DNA from: Lactarius indigo
Lineage: Eukaryota > Basidiomycota > Agaricomycetes > Russulales > Russulaceae
DNA: 64,000 nt
Direction: 5' to 3'
Assembly: GCA_025766275.1 (NCBI GenBank)
Contig: JAFKAC010000011.1
Span: 1,054,001 to 1,118,000 of the forward strand
The position numbers were made by a program, and so were the translations under genes. Within the stretch, counting starts at the first letter, position 1, and each line of letters begins with the position of its first letter. Below the pieces are notes generated by a model. It had not been told where the DNA came from and ran no database searches. It was given only the letters and a program-made list of their open reading frames with translations. Below are positions 10,735 through 23,233 of this stretch, one piece after another.

Positions 10735-12801
10735 ATGCCTCATCCGTCAGAGAAATCATGGCAACTCTCACAACCCCGTGATTTCCTTGATTGGGATACT
10801 CTTCGATTACAGTCCCTTGCGCCAGGTGGTTTTGGCACTGCACGCGCATACATTTGGCATGTATTCTTCTTCGCAGATACGGCCTCCCCTTCTATTTGTT
10901 TTTTTAACTTCTCTATCAGGCCAGAGTTACTCCACGTTCACATGAACACCCTTCAGATCAAGGAAATACCCGAAACCCAGACTGAACCTGAGCCCCATCG
11001 AGACGAGCGCCAGATACGCCTCGATACTGATCGCAGCTTCGTGCTCTACCCCGTAGGTGACGCGCCTCCATACCTCACTCCCTATCACCCTCATTCACGC
11101 CAGTCACCATAGACGATGGCCCAGATGATGGTCGAGTTGCACGTCAGGCAGAGCTCAATAACCTCATCGTTCAACTTTTCCGGCGACACCCTGGGTTGAA
11201 TTATTTTCAGGTCAACTTCTCTGCAATTTTCTCCGCACATTTTGGCATTTATATGCGCATATAGGGGTTTCATGATATCGCCACTGTCTTGCAGTTGACA
11301 CTACCTCCAGAGCTCGCCCTCCCTTCTCTAGAGAAACTGAGCTTGCACCGACTCCGCGATTCTATGGGTCACACCCTCGAACCGCTCACAGCCCTCATGA
11401 TGTACGCCTCTCGCCTTGCTAGTATGTGCCATGCTCACCGCAGGCAACAGTATTTTACAGCGTCTGCTGCGGCTTGCGGATCCACCCTATGCCACATTAC
11501 TCGAAGAGTGGGTATTTTGACTCAGCACGTGTCGTGATCTGACGCGAGAAGGGCCGCATAGCCATGCGCCACTCCCCTACGCAGCTTTACCCCATCTTCT
11601 CACCTTACTCGCTCATGCAACGCCCACCCTCCCTCTCATCCAGCACATCTTCGATTACCTCCTCGTGCGTCCACCATTGGCAATCGTCTACCTTGTCGCT
11701 GCTGTGAGTGTCTGCCCTGGCGTGATGACCCTGTTAATCTCGTAAATGGGGTAGATCACTTTATCACGTAAAGATCTCGTCTTGAAGCTTGGCGAGGGGG
11801 GTGATGAAGGTATGATCCATTCGGTCCTGACGGGACTTCCCGAATTCGCCGATCTCGGCCAAGTTCAAGACGGTGTTCAGGGAAACGCAGCCGAGGCAAA
11901 CCCAGAGCTCGCTGAGGCGACTCCGGAACATTCCAATTGCTCACCACAACTGAAAACGTTTGGTCATTTCCCGCCTACTTGCAAGGTCCCCGACGGTACA
12001 CAGGCTCTGGAGGCTGATTCGGATGTTGGCGCTCCGACTGACGGTCCCGCATCGGAGTCTTCTTCTCCCGACCCTCCCACAACAGGTGTCACCACGATGA
12101 CGCTCGTGGGGGCCGCCGGTGTACTAAGCGGTTCTGTCCCCTTACCCCCTCCCCACGATGAAGATACGCCAAGCACACCTGTCATTAGTGGTTACTCCGT
12201 CCCACCATCGCCTCCGCAGCGAGTGATACCCGTTTCCAATCCCTCAAGTGCTTCCACATTCCTCGACCCTGTGGACATCCCACTTCCACCTTCAGTTCCG
12301 CCAACGCGTCCTGCGTCTCCCGTGTCCCCTCGTCCCACAACAACATGTTCTTTATCAAGTGTCCTTCACCTTGCCGATGAGCTTTTAACCCGCTTCCCAC
12401 CAGGCACCCCAGAGCTACGCCTTACACACACACTCGGACCCGCGAGCGTTATGCGGACATGGGCACAGGACGCCTCCCTGATGCCGAGCGACGAGCAGGC
12501 CGAGGCGCTTGTGGTCTCAGGCGTGGATATTGTCGTACGCGAGCCTGATCCACAAATTCTGAAAGACCAAAAGGCGAAGAAAATGAGGAAACGGGAGGTC
12601 AGAAGAAAAGAAGCACGGCTGTTGGCTGCAGGCGCCGTCTTTGTACTAGGCGTCGCGGTCGTGTACGGTGTACGTGCGCGCGCTGGTGGCGGGTTCGGCT
12701 TAATAGGCGCGGAGACCGAGTGGCGTGCCCTGGTTGGCGCACTCGGTGCTCTTGGGGACAGAGTGATAGGCGCGTTTGGTGACGCGCACATTGAACTGTG
12801 A
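10735..12801 (+). CDS. TBC-domain Rab GTPase-activating protein, GYP8/TBC1D20-like, tail-anchored
   Basis: It starts at ATG 10735 (MPHPSEKSWQLSQPRDFLDW). Exons give PGGFGTARAYIW (TBC motif A), then IRLDTDRSF at about 11010, which is the IxxDxxR arginine-finger motif, then NYFQ split by an intron from GFHDIATV (YxQ glutamine finger, about 11200-11285). SLHRLRDSMGHTLEPLTALM and PLIQHIFDYLLVRPPLAIVY follow. The last exon runs through a Pro/Ser-rich linker to a basic stretch (KAKKMRKREVRRKEARLL) and a hydrophobic segment AAGAVFVLGVAVVYGVRARA near 12640, ending at 12801. TBC proteins stimulate GTP hydrolysis by Rabs. The C-terminal anchor and motif order fit TBC1D20/Gyp8, which act on Rab1/Ypt1 at the ER-Golgi. 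Both catalytic fingers are intact. About seven short introns are inferred. Confidence 0.8.
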
Positions 12802-13128
12802 GGCAGACCCATGAACATAACAGTCTTTACTTTACAATTCGATGGATCTCCGCACTGGCCCCACGGTTTCTGACTCGTGGGTAGCCTGCTTCTGAACTTG
12901 TCTGATTAGCGTTAGCGAGAGTGTATTGCCATTTAATTCAATGATTACATAATAGGCAATAAGTCATACAGCTTCGGTATCGTTCCCCAGGTTCGAATAA
13001 CTTATCGCTTCGGGCTTAGCTGAACCACAATGCTGGCCACAATAAATATTGTAAATACTGTTTTTTGTCAGTGTCCACTCTCCACCTTGCTCCGAGTGCC
13101 AACCTGAGCGTAATGGGGGCGCTGATGA
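12802..13128. other. Convergent intergenic region
   Basis: Between the stop codons of the TBC gene and the minus-strand membrane-protein gene. It is AT-rich with no coding signal or recognisable repeat. Confidence 0.6.
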
Positions 13129-14404
13129 CTACGATGGCCTCCGAAGTGAACGTCGAGCTTGATACAGCGGGAGAACCTCAGCGGTGCTTGGCGTTCGCGC
13201 AATGCCTTGAGCGCCTGCCTGCTCCCGCTCCTGCCATGCCATCAACTCTTTCGAGTCGGGTAGGTACCCACGGGCGACGGCCAACCCGCTCGGTTCCGGC
13301 TCCACATTGTCAGGACGGAGAGGTTGATTCTCGAACGCCGTCCCGCCGTCCCTAATATTCCCCGCGGACCGTGCAGACGACCGCTGGCCAGTGGAACTCG
13401 TCGTTCCCAGAGCCGCAGATGCAGGTGTGGAAGCCGAGGTATCGATCATCATAGTCGTCGTCGGGTAGTACCCTTGTACCATTCTTCCGTCTCTCCTGGA
13501 AGCCACCGCAGGCGCCGAAGAAGAAGAATTGAGGAACTCCGCGGAGGGGTTGGTTGGCTTGGGCGAACGGCCCGGCAGGCGCAGCCAGGATCTGGAACGT
13601 GAGAAGCAGATCAAGAGTGGTGATGGTGATGGGGGCGGTGATGATGGTGATGGGAGGGTACCCATGTGGCGACGGCGACGGCGGCTGCGCCGGCGTAGGA
13701 TAATTAAGAACGCGAGGCCGCCGAGAGCGAGGAGGGCGGCTAGCGCGCCGAGGGCCGCGCCGGCAATTACTCCCGCGCTCAATGTCTGTTTCTTTTCCCC
13801 GGCTATCGCGCTGGCGGGCGAAGAGGCGGACGCAAGGGCAGTCGTGGATGAGGATACAGACGTCGGATCACTATCTGACGTGCACGGGAGAAATTCGAAC
13901 TGTTTGAGCTTCATCGCCTGGTCGGGCATCACGGTCAAGTTGAGCGTGTATCGATCGCACAGCAGCATCGGATCTGTGGTGTAGAACGGAGGTGGGCACA
14001 TCTCGGCACCGCCAAGGTCGTAGGGACTGCTAGGGCTGCCGCCATTGCAATGAGTATCACCGCTGGATGAGGGGATGGACAAGGTCTTTCCCCCCGAACT
14101 CCATGTCAACTGGGCCTGTAGGGGGTCGTCACCCGAGCCGAATGACACGAAACCGATTGCGCGAGCTTGGGTGCCTAAGAAAGAGAAAGATCCATGGTCA
14201 CCAAGTTGATGAGCGACACCACTGAGGAATGAACGGAAACGGAAACCCACCATGGAAGGAAAACGCAACGCTGGCATTCGTCTCCGAACGGCTAACGTTG
14301 CGGAAACCGTTTGACGTAGTCGATTGCCTCCAGTTGCCGACAAACTTCACTGCGGACATGTCAGAGAGCGGGACTGTATTCCAGGAAGAGCCAGAGTCTG
14401 CCAT
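13129..14404 (-). CDS. Single-pass membrane protein with lumenal/extracellular N-domain
   Basis: It starts at ATG 14404 (MADSGSSWNTVPLSD). The N-terminal part contains VKFVGNWRQST, FSFHG and LGDHGSFSFLGTQARAIGF, the W..S and FxG pattern of a fungal jelly-roll-like surface domain, with paired Cys (DTHCNG, EMCPPP, LLCDRY). A Ser/Thr/Ala linker leads to a membrane helix (GVIAGAALGALAALLALGG plus FLII), then a strongly basic stop-transfer stretch (RRRSRRRRRH) and a low-complexity cytoplasmic tail ending at 13129. No signal peptide is obvious at this ATG. Exon 1 and exon 2 need a +1 frame change near 14240-14270 that I could not explain by a normal intron, so the join is uncertain. Such proteins are common in agarics and unassigned. 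Confidence 0.6.
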
Positions 14405-15860
14405 GACGAAAAGGGTATGGTGTCAGGCAGCGGGTTGGGGGCTGGAGAGGACACGCAGGACGGTAGAGATAGAGAGAAGGGAGGAGTATATGTGGAAGAA
14501 TAGATAAAGGCGGCGCGAGCACCGGCGACGATTGAGGTTCAGCTCATGAACATGTATGAGTAGTGATGGTGCGAAGATGGATAGTAAGCGGCCAACAGAG
14601 AGGCTGTGTATCAGGTCATTCTCAGGCATGGAAATGTTCTGCCGCGGGGCGAGAAAGATATCAGGAAGCTCTGGTTTGCAATGGGGCAGGGCAACGGATG
14701 TATTGCGATTTAAGTTAGGTCAGAACACCACGATGACCCTGTTGATTGATGAAGGTAACTGGGGGAGAGACCGCAGTCCATACAGTTCTTAACTTACCAA
14801 AGATGATCAGGATGCAACAACGATGGATACCTGATTAGGCTGATTCCGTAAATATATCCCACGGTGACGTCTTGCGACCCGACTCGGATCGCAACGACGA
14901 CATCGTTGACGCCTTGATGTGCATGTGCTATCTGACTGTCAATATGTCACACGGCGCGGCCATCTAACAATACGCCAGGTTACCAACAAGGGACACAGAT
15001 TACCATGGTAAGAGTCCGAGAGGAGAAAGCACAAGACGGCACTGTATTCGCCGAGTCGGGAGGGACGCGATCACGACTGCAGTTTTGACAGTATCAAGAG
15101 CACCGGCATTCGATCCACCGACATTGATCGGTAATCCAGTAGATAATCAACGCAGTGCCAGATGGCGTGCCCCGGGGATACAGTTGGATGTCGCATACGA
15201 TGGGGCTTAAGAGGGTTGGTGTTCGTCATGTCTGATGGATCGTATGTCACGAGGATCAACTATACAGCTGAGCTCCACTTGAGACTACTCAATGGCCGAG
15301 ACCAACACAGCAACAAAGTGTGGGTGAGAAGAACCGATTCTCATCCAAGTTAGGCGTAAGGTGGCACAAGATAACCAGACCTTCGCCATTGCCAGTGCGT
15401 CCTCCGCTGCGTCCCACCAACCTAGGAAAAAGCGTGGTCTTTTATCTGTACATGATGCATGATGGGTCAAGAAGCCCGCGCTAGCAAGGTTTCGTTCTCT
15501 AAGCAGGCATAAGGCTGTCGACGTCCTTTTCGTCTCATAGAGGGTCTCAGGACCAGTGTGATTACTTACAGAACGTCGACTACTCAAGGCGTTGAGTATT
15601 AGAGAGCTCACCATGACCAGCTATCTAGTTGGGTACTCGTTTCAGATTATTATCAAACACTTCGAGGGACGAGAATTGGGGTAGTTGCAGGGGAGAAGTT
15701 GATTCGCGCTCCACAACTCGTGTTCGGGCGTCTTTCGTTCAAGAGCAATCTGGGATTTAATCAACCTTGATAACGATCGCGATTCGTACACGCCACAGTT
15801 CTTCCCAGGGTGCAAAACGGGGTCCAACAAAATGACAGAGATGACCCAAGATTCAGGCAG
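14405..15860. repeat. Non-coding module shared with 19.6 kb and 33.3 kb (copy A)
   Basis: No gene is seen. From about 14740 the sequence aligns, with divergence, to 19640-20460 (shared blocks such as GAAGGTAACTGGGG, ACATCGTTGACG, GTGCATGTGCT, AAGAGTCC and GTATTCGC). From about 15340-15700 it also aligns to 33660-34010 (GGCTGTCGACGTCCTT, CGTCGAC, CAGATTAT). The module lies just downstream of P450 copy A, as 33.3-34.1 kb lies downstream of copy B. Confidence 0.65.
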
Positions 15861-18400
15861 TTATCGCCTCTTGAATACCAGCGGCACCCGGCTGGGGCTG
15901 AAAGCAAAGTCAGGCATTGGCAAACAGAGGGTAGGAACATTACTGACGCATTGGTCAGGAGTTGGTTGAAGGCCGTTATACGCGCATATCGTTGTTCGAA
16001 TGACTCGCCGATGAATTCGGGTTCTTCCTTGACCTCAACTCTATACCTCGACATCATCATCGTGATGACGGCTACGCTCTCTGTTTCAAAGAATCTGAAA
16101 GAAAAGCGTATAAGTACTTCACCACGTTACCAACGACCAAGTCTGTTCGCACCGTCTCCCAAGGCACCCCCTGGCACCTACAACGAATTCATGATGCACA
16201 ACTCGAACCAGTTATCATGACGGGACCAAACATACCTGTGCTAAAAGGTAAGAACGCGTTCCTTGGCCACTCCCCGAGGAATCTCTCCGGCCGGAATGTC
16301 TGGGGGTCCTTCCAATACTTCGCTGCAAGACTTCGATGAGAATCAATCCTTGAAATGGAAGGGGGCTCTGCATACGATTATAATGCAGGCCGGGCACATG
16401 AATGCTTATCTCTGTTCCAGAAGGGACGGGGAATGTTGTATCTCCGCCGTCAGCATTACTTACCGTCAAGCTGGTATCTTGCGCGGCATATTTGGGGATT
16501 CCCGACACCTGAGATCACATAGGCCATCATTGGCTTAGAACCGTGGCCCGTCTGATTTGACGTACTGGTGGGCTGTGTTGCGCCGTCAACTTCGCCTGGG
16601 AGCCGAATAGAAAAATACACTCACAACATCCTTAACGTTTCATATAAGACGCTTCGGGCCCCGGCGGATGAGAACTTGCATTCTGGCAAGTAATTGATAG
16701 ACTTACGCCATGGAGAACGTGAACCGGTTCATGTCTTCGTAGGTCTGTGCGAAATCAGTTCTTCCGTGGGCTTGATTCTGATCTGATAGATCATACAGGT
16801 GTCCCATTTAGGTCGACTAATATTACGTTGATTTGTTGATACAAGCGCTCTTGCTCATCGGGGTGAAGAGCAAGCAAGGCGAAAGTGAAGCAAAGTGTAT
16901 GGGCTGTCGTCTGAAGTAAAGGGTCAATCCCCAGCCGCACCATCGGTGGAATGGGGTGGCCCTACCTCGTGTCCAGCGAGGAGGAAAATGAACATATTGC
17001 CTGCGATAGCGAGTGAGATCCTCCTTGGTAAGCGCGATACGGTACAACAATCGACACTTACCAATGAGTTCTTGTTCAGTTATGGCCACGCTGCCGTCTG
17101 GATTGTCATGCACCGCGTCCAGAAGCCCACTAAATAGATCGTGACGCTCTTCTTTTGTCTCGCCGCTTCTGCGGGTATCCACCATTTCTACCATGTATTG
17201 CTGTCTGCTGCGTCAGCTGTGGAGACATGGCCGATACCTAGTTAGGACACACCCTCAGCTCTTCGAATGCCAGGTTCACCCTCCTTGTACGTTCAGTTAA
17301 GTTCATTACCCAGTTAGGTAAACCCATTTTAGTGATCAGGTTTGTAGACACGATGTGAAGTGCATCCTTAAATGGCATCTGGTGGCCAGGGGGAACGTTC
17401 AAGTCTGAAGTCCACGTAACCCGGCGGCCGAATCCTGATCCCGTTGTTGTAGTGCATGAGAATGGAACGGTTGAGCAAATATAGACTACCTGCAACGCCG
17501 ACGACAAAAAGGGCAATCTGGCGGAGACGTTAGAGTGTACCGCAGGGCCCGCATGTGACCTACCGGAAGAGTAATATCTGTGCAGTGATCCAACACGATG
17601 TCGGGGCTGTCTCCCCAGACATGGTCGAACAGGTCGAACATGATGCGGATGGTCTCGTCCCATACTAGCCGAGTATTTCTCTAAGGTCACGTCAAGAGAA
17701 TGGTGGCTTCGACAGTAGGTAGTACATACCTCCGAGAATGCTGGAGCGGAGATCGTTCGGTACCTTTTCCAATCCTCCCCTTCTGATGCAATGATGTTGC
17801 CTCCAAAAGCCGACAGCCCCTCATATAGGTAGACGGGTTTGGGAAACTTCGTACGAGAAGTTGTCACCTCCTGCAAATCACAAACCAAAGATCAGGTACA
17901 TCCAGTTCGGGACGAAGTATCCCTTACTTTGATAACCGCCGCGTCCGCAAGGTAAATGACAGCCTTTGGCCACGGGATCATGGTTACCTGATAATCCATC
18001 GTCCTTAACTTCCATCCCTCTAAATATGTAGTGCTCACCATAGCTGTGGCGTCCTTTTCAGCAGCGGCGAATTCTATGTAGGACCGTGATTAGCACAAAT
18101 GACCTCTTGCACTGGTGGCGCATCCTTACCTTGATGCTTTGTCCTGAGCATCCATGAACCTCCTGGACTTACATACGGAATTGGTGGCAGTAATTTCGCA
18201 ATTACCCAGACCAGGAACTTCGTAGGGTCGAAAAGGAGGCGATGACCCGAGAGATGTCTGCCAAGTGTCTCTAGGTTATTTCTTCTCAAAACCGTAGGGG
18301 TTACGTACCCCACGTTGCGGATGGTCCTACGGAATTCCGACACGATGTGGAGTAGAAATATGCCCAAAAGCGAAATGAGGACAAGTAAATTTGAGTACAT
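15861..18400 (-). CDS. Cytochrome P450, copy A
   Basis: It starts at ATG 18400 with a membrane-anchor helix (MYSNLLVLISLLGIFLLHIV). About a dozen exons give FPKPVYLYEGLSAFGGNII, EGEDWKRYRTISAPAFSE, FGRRVTWTSDLNVPPG, the I-helix MFIFLLAGHETTAHTL (AGHETT complete after splicing at 16965/16909), TFALLALHPDEQERLYQQI, the K-helix ExxR as YETLR (about 16640), TFRPERF (the PERF/W element, about 16290) and the haem loop FVVGARGCLGRR (about 16160-16190, Cys present). It ends VPLVFKRR and TAA at 15861-15863. All four signature elements are intact, so it is probably a functional ER mono-oxygenase; the substrate and CYP family cannot be assigned. It is paralogous to 34135-36672 throughout. Confidence 0.85.
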
Positions 18401-18479
18401 AACTGTCTGTGAGAGTGCGGAAAGCGGGGGTCGAGGGGAGGGGGGGAGGAAAACAGCGGGGATTTGACTTTCCGACCTA

Positions 18480-18770
18480 TATTGTTGTTGTCGATTCTGA
18501 GCCCGAAGGCCACGTGCCAGTAACGACGATAATTCTGTGATCCGCGCCACTCGGCTTTCAGTGTCAAGGAGAGCGGATTGATGAGACCACCACTCACCTG
18601 AGGTCTGGCAGTGGCCTAGGGGGGCGAGAACAATATCGACCCGACCATCCACCAAATTGAGTTGCGAGTGCATGGCCCCGGCCTCCGGCGGCGTTCCGTT
18701 CAAGTCTTCCAAAGGCCAGATACGCAGATTGACATTGGTACATTCCCGACCAAGATACAGTACCAAAATC
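18480..18770 (-). pseudogene. Remnant of a small unidentified gene 5' of P450 A
   Basis: The minus strand reads LEDLNGTPPEAGAM, then LNLVDGRVDIVLAPLGHC, and after a probable intron WWSHQSALLDTESRVARITE. The first block aligns with AAEDLGTPITADVSTKELNS and VYGNADVVLVPLCQW upstream of P450 copy B (36889-37210). No family was recognised and no start or stop is clear. Its retention at the same place in both P450 modules is the only hint that it was a gene. Confidence 0.4.
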
Positions 18771-18789
18771 AAAAGTATGGGCCCATTGC

Positions 18790-19590
18790 TGACTCAGCGA
18801 TACGCGGTGTTGAATCAGGAGTGACTAATGACTGGACGATTGAAAGCATTGCCTACTTATCGGGAAGGATTCAGATTACAATGCGGCTCGTCGAATGATA
18901 CCGGGACATTGCGTCTTGATAAAGGGAGATTCGCAGCCGACACCCTCTATGCTATCGGCCTCGACTTTATATAACGCGCCCCAACTCTTGAATCTGTTGT
19001 TCGTGGTTTCGGAGGATTTCTTCGACTTGCCTCCTAGTTCTTTCCTGATTCCAGGACTTGGACTCGGATTCTCGGCGGACTTCCTCAATGATTCCTCGAT
19101 CCGCAGAGCGCTTCTCCATGCCGTCTCATTTGGTTGTCCGCATTTCTATTGAAAGCACGCTATTCCGCTCACCGCATACCCAGCGAGCACCTGCAACCGA
19201 TTTCTGTTCAGCGGGAGGACCAATTACTGCCCAGCTTCTGCTGAACGGCCAGCGTACAGTGAACAATGAATCAGATGTGGTGGGTTCGATGTAGCCCATT
19301 TTGCCGATCAGCTTTCCCACTTCTCCAAATAAGTCCAATTACAGCATACAAGTGATGCCACGGCCTCAACGCATTTACGCACGCACATTCGAAATAAGAG
19401 TAACTGTTGCATGTCTCGAAGAGGTAGTGTACGCACCGATGCATGGTGTCGACGGCGCTTCCTTCTAGGAGATGTGGGGGTGGATGGGAGGGGCTGGACC
19501 ACCAGCAGTGGAACGATCCGTCTGGGACCGGAGTTGTGATCGCCAGGACCATCGCCTATGCAACGATTATGGGCGGGTGGTAGCTCAAGG
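18790..19590 (-). pseudogene. DUF6535 gene relic
   Basis: Frames on the minus strand match internal parts of the intact DUF6535 genes. CVHYLFETCNSYSYFE corresponds to CVRYLFDTCNNHSYFE, LFGEVGKLIGKMGYIE to LGEVGKLVSEIGHIE, and KVEADSIEGVG to KVEADGIEDVD. The nucleotide stretch near 18840-18900 also matches 61590-61650. Frames change repeatedly, and both the N-terminal membrane region and the C-terminus are missing. It is a degraded fragment between P450 A and the intact DUF6535 gene at 20.6 kb. Confidence 0.8.
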
Positions 19591-19629
19591 TAAACACAAC
19601 GCTGGCAGGCGTCTCTGGATAACTAAGTG

Positions 19630-20460
19630 AAAACTACTGTTAATTAATGAAGGTAACTGGGGGGAGACCATAAGACCTGATTAGGCCTGATTAACCTGGT
19701 TCCGTAATATGTCCCACGGTAACGTGTTTCTCACCTGACTCAGATCGGACTCAGATCGAAATGACCACATCGTTGACGTGCATGTGCTGTCTAACTGACA
19801 ATATATCACACGACGTTATCTAGCAGTACGCTACCAACAAGAAACAAAATTAACATGGCAAGAGTCCAAGTAGGCATTGTATTCGCTGAGTCGAGAGGAA
19901 CGCAACACCAGCGATCGATCCACCGATTGATTCTTGGATTGATTAGTCCGGTTGATAACCAACGCAGAGCTCCAGTTGGTCCGTTGAATAATAGCTTGAG
20001 CCCACGCAAAGCCGCTGTATTTTCAAGAGGCCGCACCCCAAGTTCCAATGTGAAAGGAATCGAATCTCAGCCAGAGAATCACAAGGAGAATCAGGTCATT
20101 GCTTCCGCAAGCAAGTGCACGGTCTTTGCGATGACTCAGCGACTCATCCAATTCCGGCCACCTTGGAGAAAGAGAAAGTCTCATGGATCAAACTCGATAA
20201 GCCCGCGCCGGTGAGCTGCAAGGTTTCGTGTCCCAAGACTAGTGTAACTACCCAAGTTACCCACAGAACGTCGACCGCTTATAGTATCAATTATTAGAGA
20301 ACTCCCCGATCACCAGCTATCTTTGGCTATCTTAGATACTCGTTTCGGATTATCACCAAATAAACATGTCAAAAAATTGGGACAACTTGGTTGCAAGAAG
20401 GGCTGATCCGCGCTCTACATTGGAGTTGAATTCATGCTACAAGTTTTTACTTACGTAAAG
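19630..20460. repeat. Non-coding module shared with 14.7 kb and 33.3 kb (copy C)
   Basis: This is a diverged copy of the module at 14740-15700, running into the 5' flank of the DUF6535 gene that starts at 20557. It keeps the GAAGGTAACTGGGG, TTGACGTGCATGTGCT and AGAACGTCGAC blocks, with small deletions. No coding frame is convincing. 20461-20556 has no match and probably holds the promoter. Confidence 0.65.
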
Positions 20461-20556
20461 CCGTGCTTTGCATGCAGGTGTTGACGGCGACAAACACTGC
20501 ACTTGAGCTTTCTCTCCCCTCACGCCCTAGCCAACGTTTCGGCCCATTTTGTCATG

Positions 20557-23233
20557 ATGTCTGGATTTCCAGGGCGAATAGCCGATCCTGAGCGAGGGGA
20601 CTCGCTACCCTTAGGTGGGTCTTGGATTGTCTCTTGTCTAGATGGGTATTAATGGCACCGAAGATGAGTTGAGGGGAGGGGAGGCTCGGGGCGAGGCAAC
20701 GAACAATTCTTCAGAAAGTCTACCCCGCGCAGAGTCTCACAAGGAGCGCAGAGATTTCGGCGATGGTGCCAATGCCCTCTGGTCGCTTTTTGCCAAACAG
20801 GCTAAAACGCAAGACGAAGCTCGGTTCCAAAGCCTGGTGGGGGATATGGAGGGTGTCCTTGTATTTGTGCGTGTACCATTGTGCGCAAACTGACCGCATC
20901 GAGTTCATTAATTTCCTCAGGCTGGCCTGTTTTCTGCTGTTCTTACTTCCTTCCTCGGCCAAAGTATTCAGAAATTACAACCAGACCCCACGCAGCAATC
21001 AGCGTATTACCAGAATCAGTCGTTGGCGGTGCTCATTCACATCTCGCAGCAAATTGCGACAATCGGCTCCCAGGTTTCTAACCCGTCAATTACCCCACCG
21101 CCATACCTACCCCCCAAGCCATCGTCTTCTGACATTCTGGTGAACGTCTGTTGGCTCATCAGTCTCGTATGCAGTCTGTCGGCAGCGTTCCTTGCGATCC
21201 TCATTCAACAATGGGTTCGATCCTACATGCAGGTCTTTCAGCTGTACGACCACCCATTGAAAAGAGCCCGATTCCGACAATTTTTTTTCGAGGGTGCCAA
21301 GGGAATGCCGGCGCTGGCTGAGGCAGTCCCTGGATTGATTCATCTCTCCCTTTTCCTATTTTTCATAGGTCTCGGCGATTCAATCCTGAATATCAGCACG
21401 ACCGTTGGCGTTACCACCATCGTCCCTATCTGCATTTGTGGATCCTTCTATCTGTACACCGTGTTGGCACCAGTCTGGAACCCACAGTCGCCATACCGGA
21501 ATCCTTACTCAGTCCTGATATTATATGCGATACGAAGGTTTTACTACAGCAATCACTTTCTTCGTACGGGGCACGCGCCCAGGAGCATGGAGGCAGATCG
21601 GGGAGAACCGGCAATGGAGGAAACGGAAGAACGCAAAAACCGTGATGTGCGCGCCATCCGATGGTTGGTCGATAACACTACGGTGAACGTCGAGACGGAA
21701 CGCTTCGTCTTGGCGATTCCTGGCTCTTTTGACACGGAATGGGGCCTAAAAGTGTGGCGAGAGGTTTCCACCCCGGGTAGCTTTCTCGCAGGCATGTCAG
21801 AGCCCTGGACAAACCGTCCCCTCGCTGGTGATCAAGTCTCTTTCAGGTCTAACTCCCCACATCCCCCTGAAGGTACCACAGTCTACACCATCTCTCGATG
21901 CGTACGCTACCTTTTCGAGACCTGCAATAATCACAATTCTTTCGAAAATGAGGAAGCAAGACGCAGGCGCATGCGCGCATGCGTCGAGGCTGCGGTGTCG
22001 CTCATATGCCGCATTCAATTCCAATTGGAGTGGTTCGGAGAAGTCAGCAGACTGGTTAGTGAGATAGGCCACATTGAAAAGATCAACGAGCTACGAACGA
22101 GCAGGTCCGATCCATCCTTCACCATACCATGGACATGTCTTTCACTCATGGCTACCCCACAAATCCTGACTCGGAATAACGATCGGCTACGGGTGTTTGC
22201 TGTGATGGCGGTGGGCGGACTGGCACGGTTTCAATCAGAATATGGTAAACCTGACGAGGCCGCACAGAAGAGCGCTCGGAGGATCGACTCGTACTTGACG
22301 ACAGCGTGGGGGCTCCTCGAAGATTTACGTCGGGCATTCGAGCCATGGGGCCAAGAGAGAAGCAGGGAAGATGTCAAAGCGCTTCTACGAGACCACAAAG
22401 CACAGATTTCGCAGCTGGAGCGCATCGCAGCCGAGGTCGGCGACTTGGAGGATATCGACTGGCGAATCTCCCTTCTCCAAGACGCGATGGACGACGCAGG
22501 TCACCGGTTGATGCGACAGCTCCCTGGCGTGTCATTCAGTGAACTCCAGCGCGATAAACCCCCTTCTATAAGCGAAGTCTTCAACTTTCCGTCCGTGGGT
22601 ACCACTCCTATCGCACCACAGTTGATATTCCCTGGCCAGCAACTTCAGGCCTTGGCCACACTAGGCGTCGAACTTCGTGAGGTTCTCGAGGGAGGAAGCA
22701 CCGAGGCAGACAATGCGGTGCTTGAAAGCTTGAAATGCGTCGACAATATCTCCACTCCACTTCGCCGACTTAACAATCCAATGATGCGACAACTTTGGCG
22801 TCTGCAAGATTTACGCGATGGCAACGGTCTTGGGTTTACTATCGAGCTTTTTTTCCTCACAGTCAGACAACTTTTATCCACGTCTGCAGCACAGGATTCA
22901 AATGAGGTTTTCTTTCGCGGCACCTTCGAGGTCATCACCTCTCGTTGGATGGAGAACAAGCAGTCGCTTGGGACGCAACACACCTTGCTCAACCTCGCTT
23001 GTGACCTCGTCATCCGAGGACGTGGCGTATTTTCTGATTTTGATTTTCCAACATATATCACGGATATGCTTTTTGAGCTGGTAGGCGTTATGATTGACGG
23101 GTACACAGGTTCCTCTCATATGAATGATGTCCAACGAGAGCTTGAGGACGAGAGTTCGAGGAACCGCATGGACATGCGTCTCCGTTCCAAGGCATTGGCG
23201 GCTATTAGACGCCGAAATACGACGTCTTCATAG
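20557..23233 (+). CDS. DUF6535 multi-pass membrane protein, paralog 1
   Basis: Three exons. Exon 1 (20557 to about 20614) reads MSGFPGRIADPERGDSLPL, like the first exons of the other two paralogs. Exon 2 has DFGDGANALWSLFAKQAKTQ and FQSLVGDMEGVLVF. After a GTGCGT..CTCAG intron, exon 3 continues AGLFSAVLTSFLGQSIQKLQ (TM1), NVCWLISLVCSLSAAFLAIL (TM2), QQWVRSYMQVFQ, FRQFFFEGAKGMPAL, LSLFLFFIGLGDSIL (TM3) and TTIVPICICGSFYLYTVLA (TM4), then a long cytoplasmic alpha-helical part ending at 23233. DUF6535 is an expanded Agaricomycete family of unknown function. The protein is about 800 residues and apparently intact. It carries a single YYQ unit (AYYQNQS) where the 60.9-kb paralog has three. Confidence 0.85.

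Noticed and set aside
13324..13984. + strand Arg-rich open frames
   Set aside because: They are antisense to the membrane-protein gene; the Arg richness mirrors its Ser/Ala/Pro-rich tail.
16100..16200. Apparent loss of the haem-binding Cys in P450 copy A
   Set aside because: The first frame tried (GDGANRLG) was wrong. The correct frame before the intron reads FVVGARGCLGRR with the Cys present, and copy B agrees.
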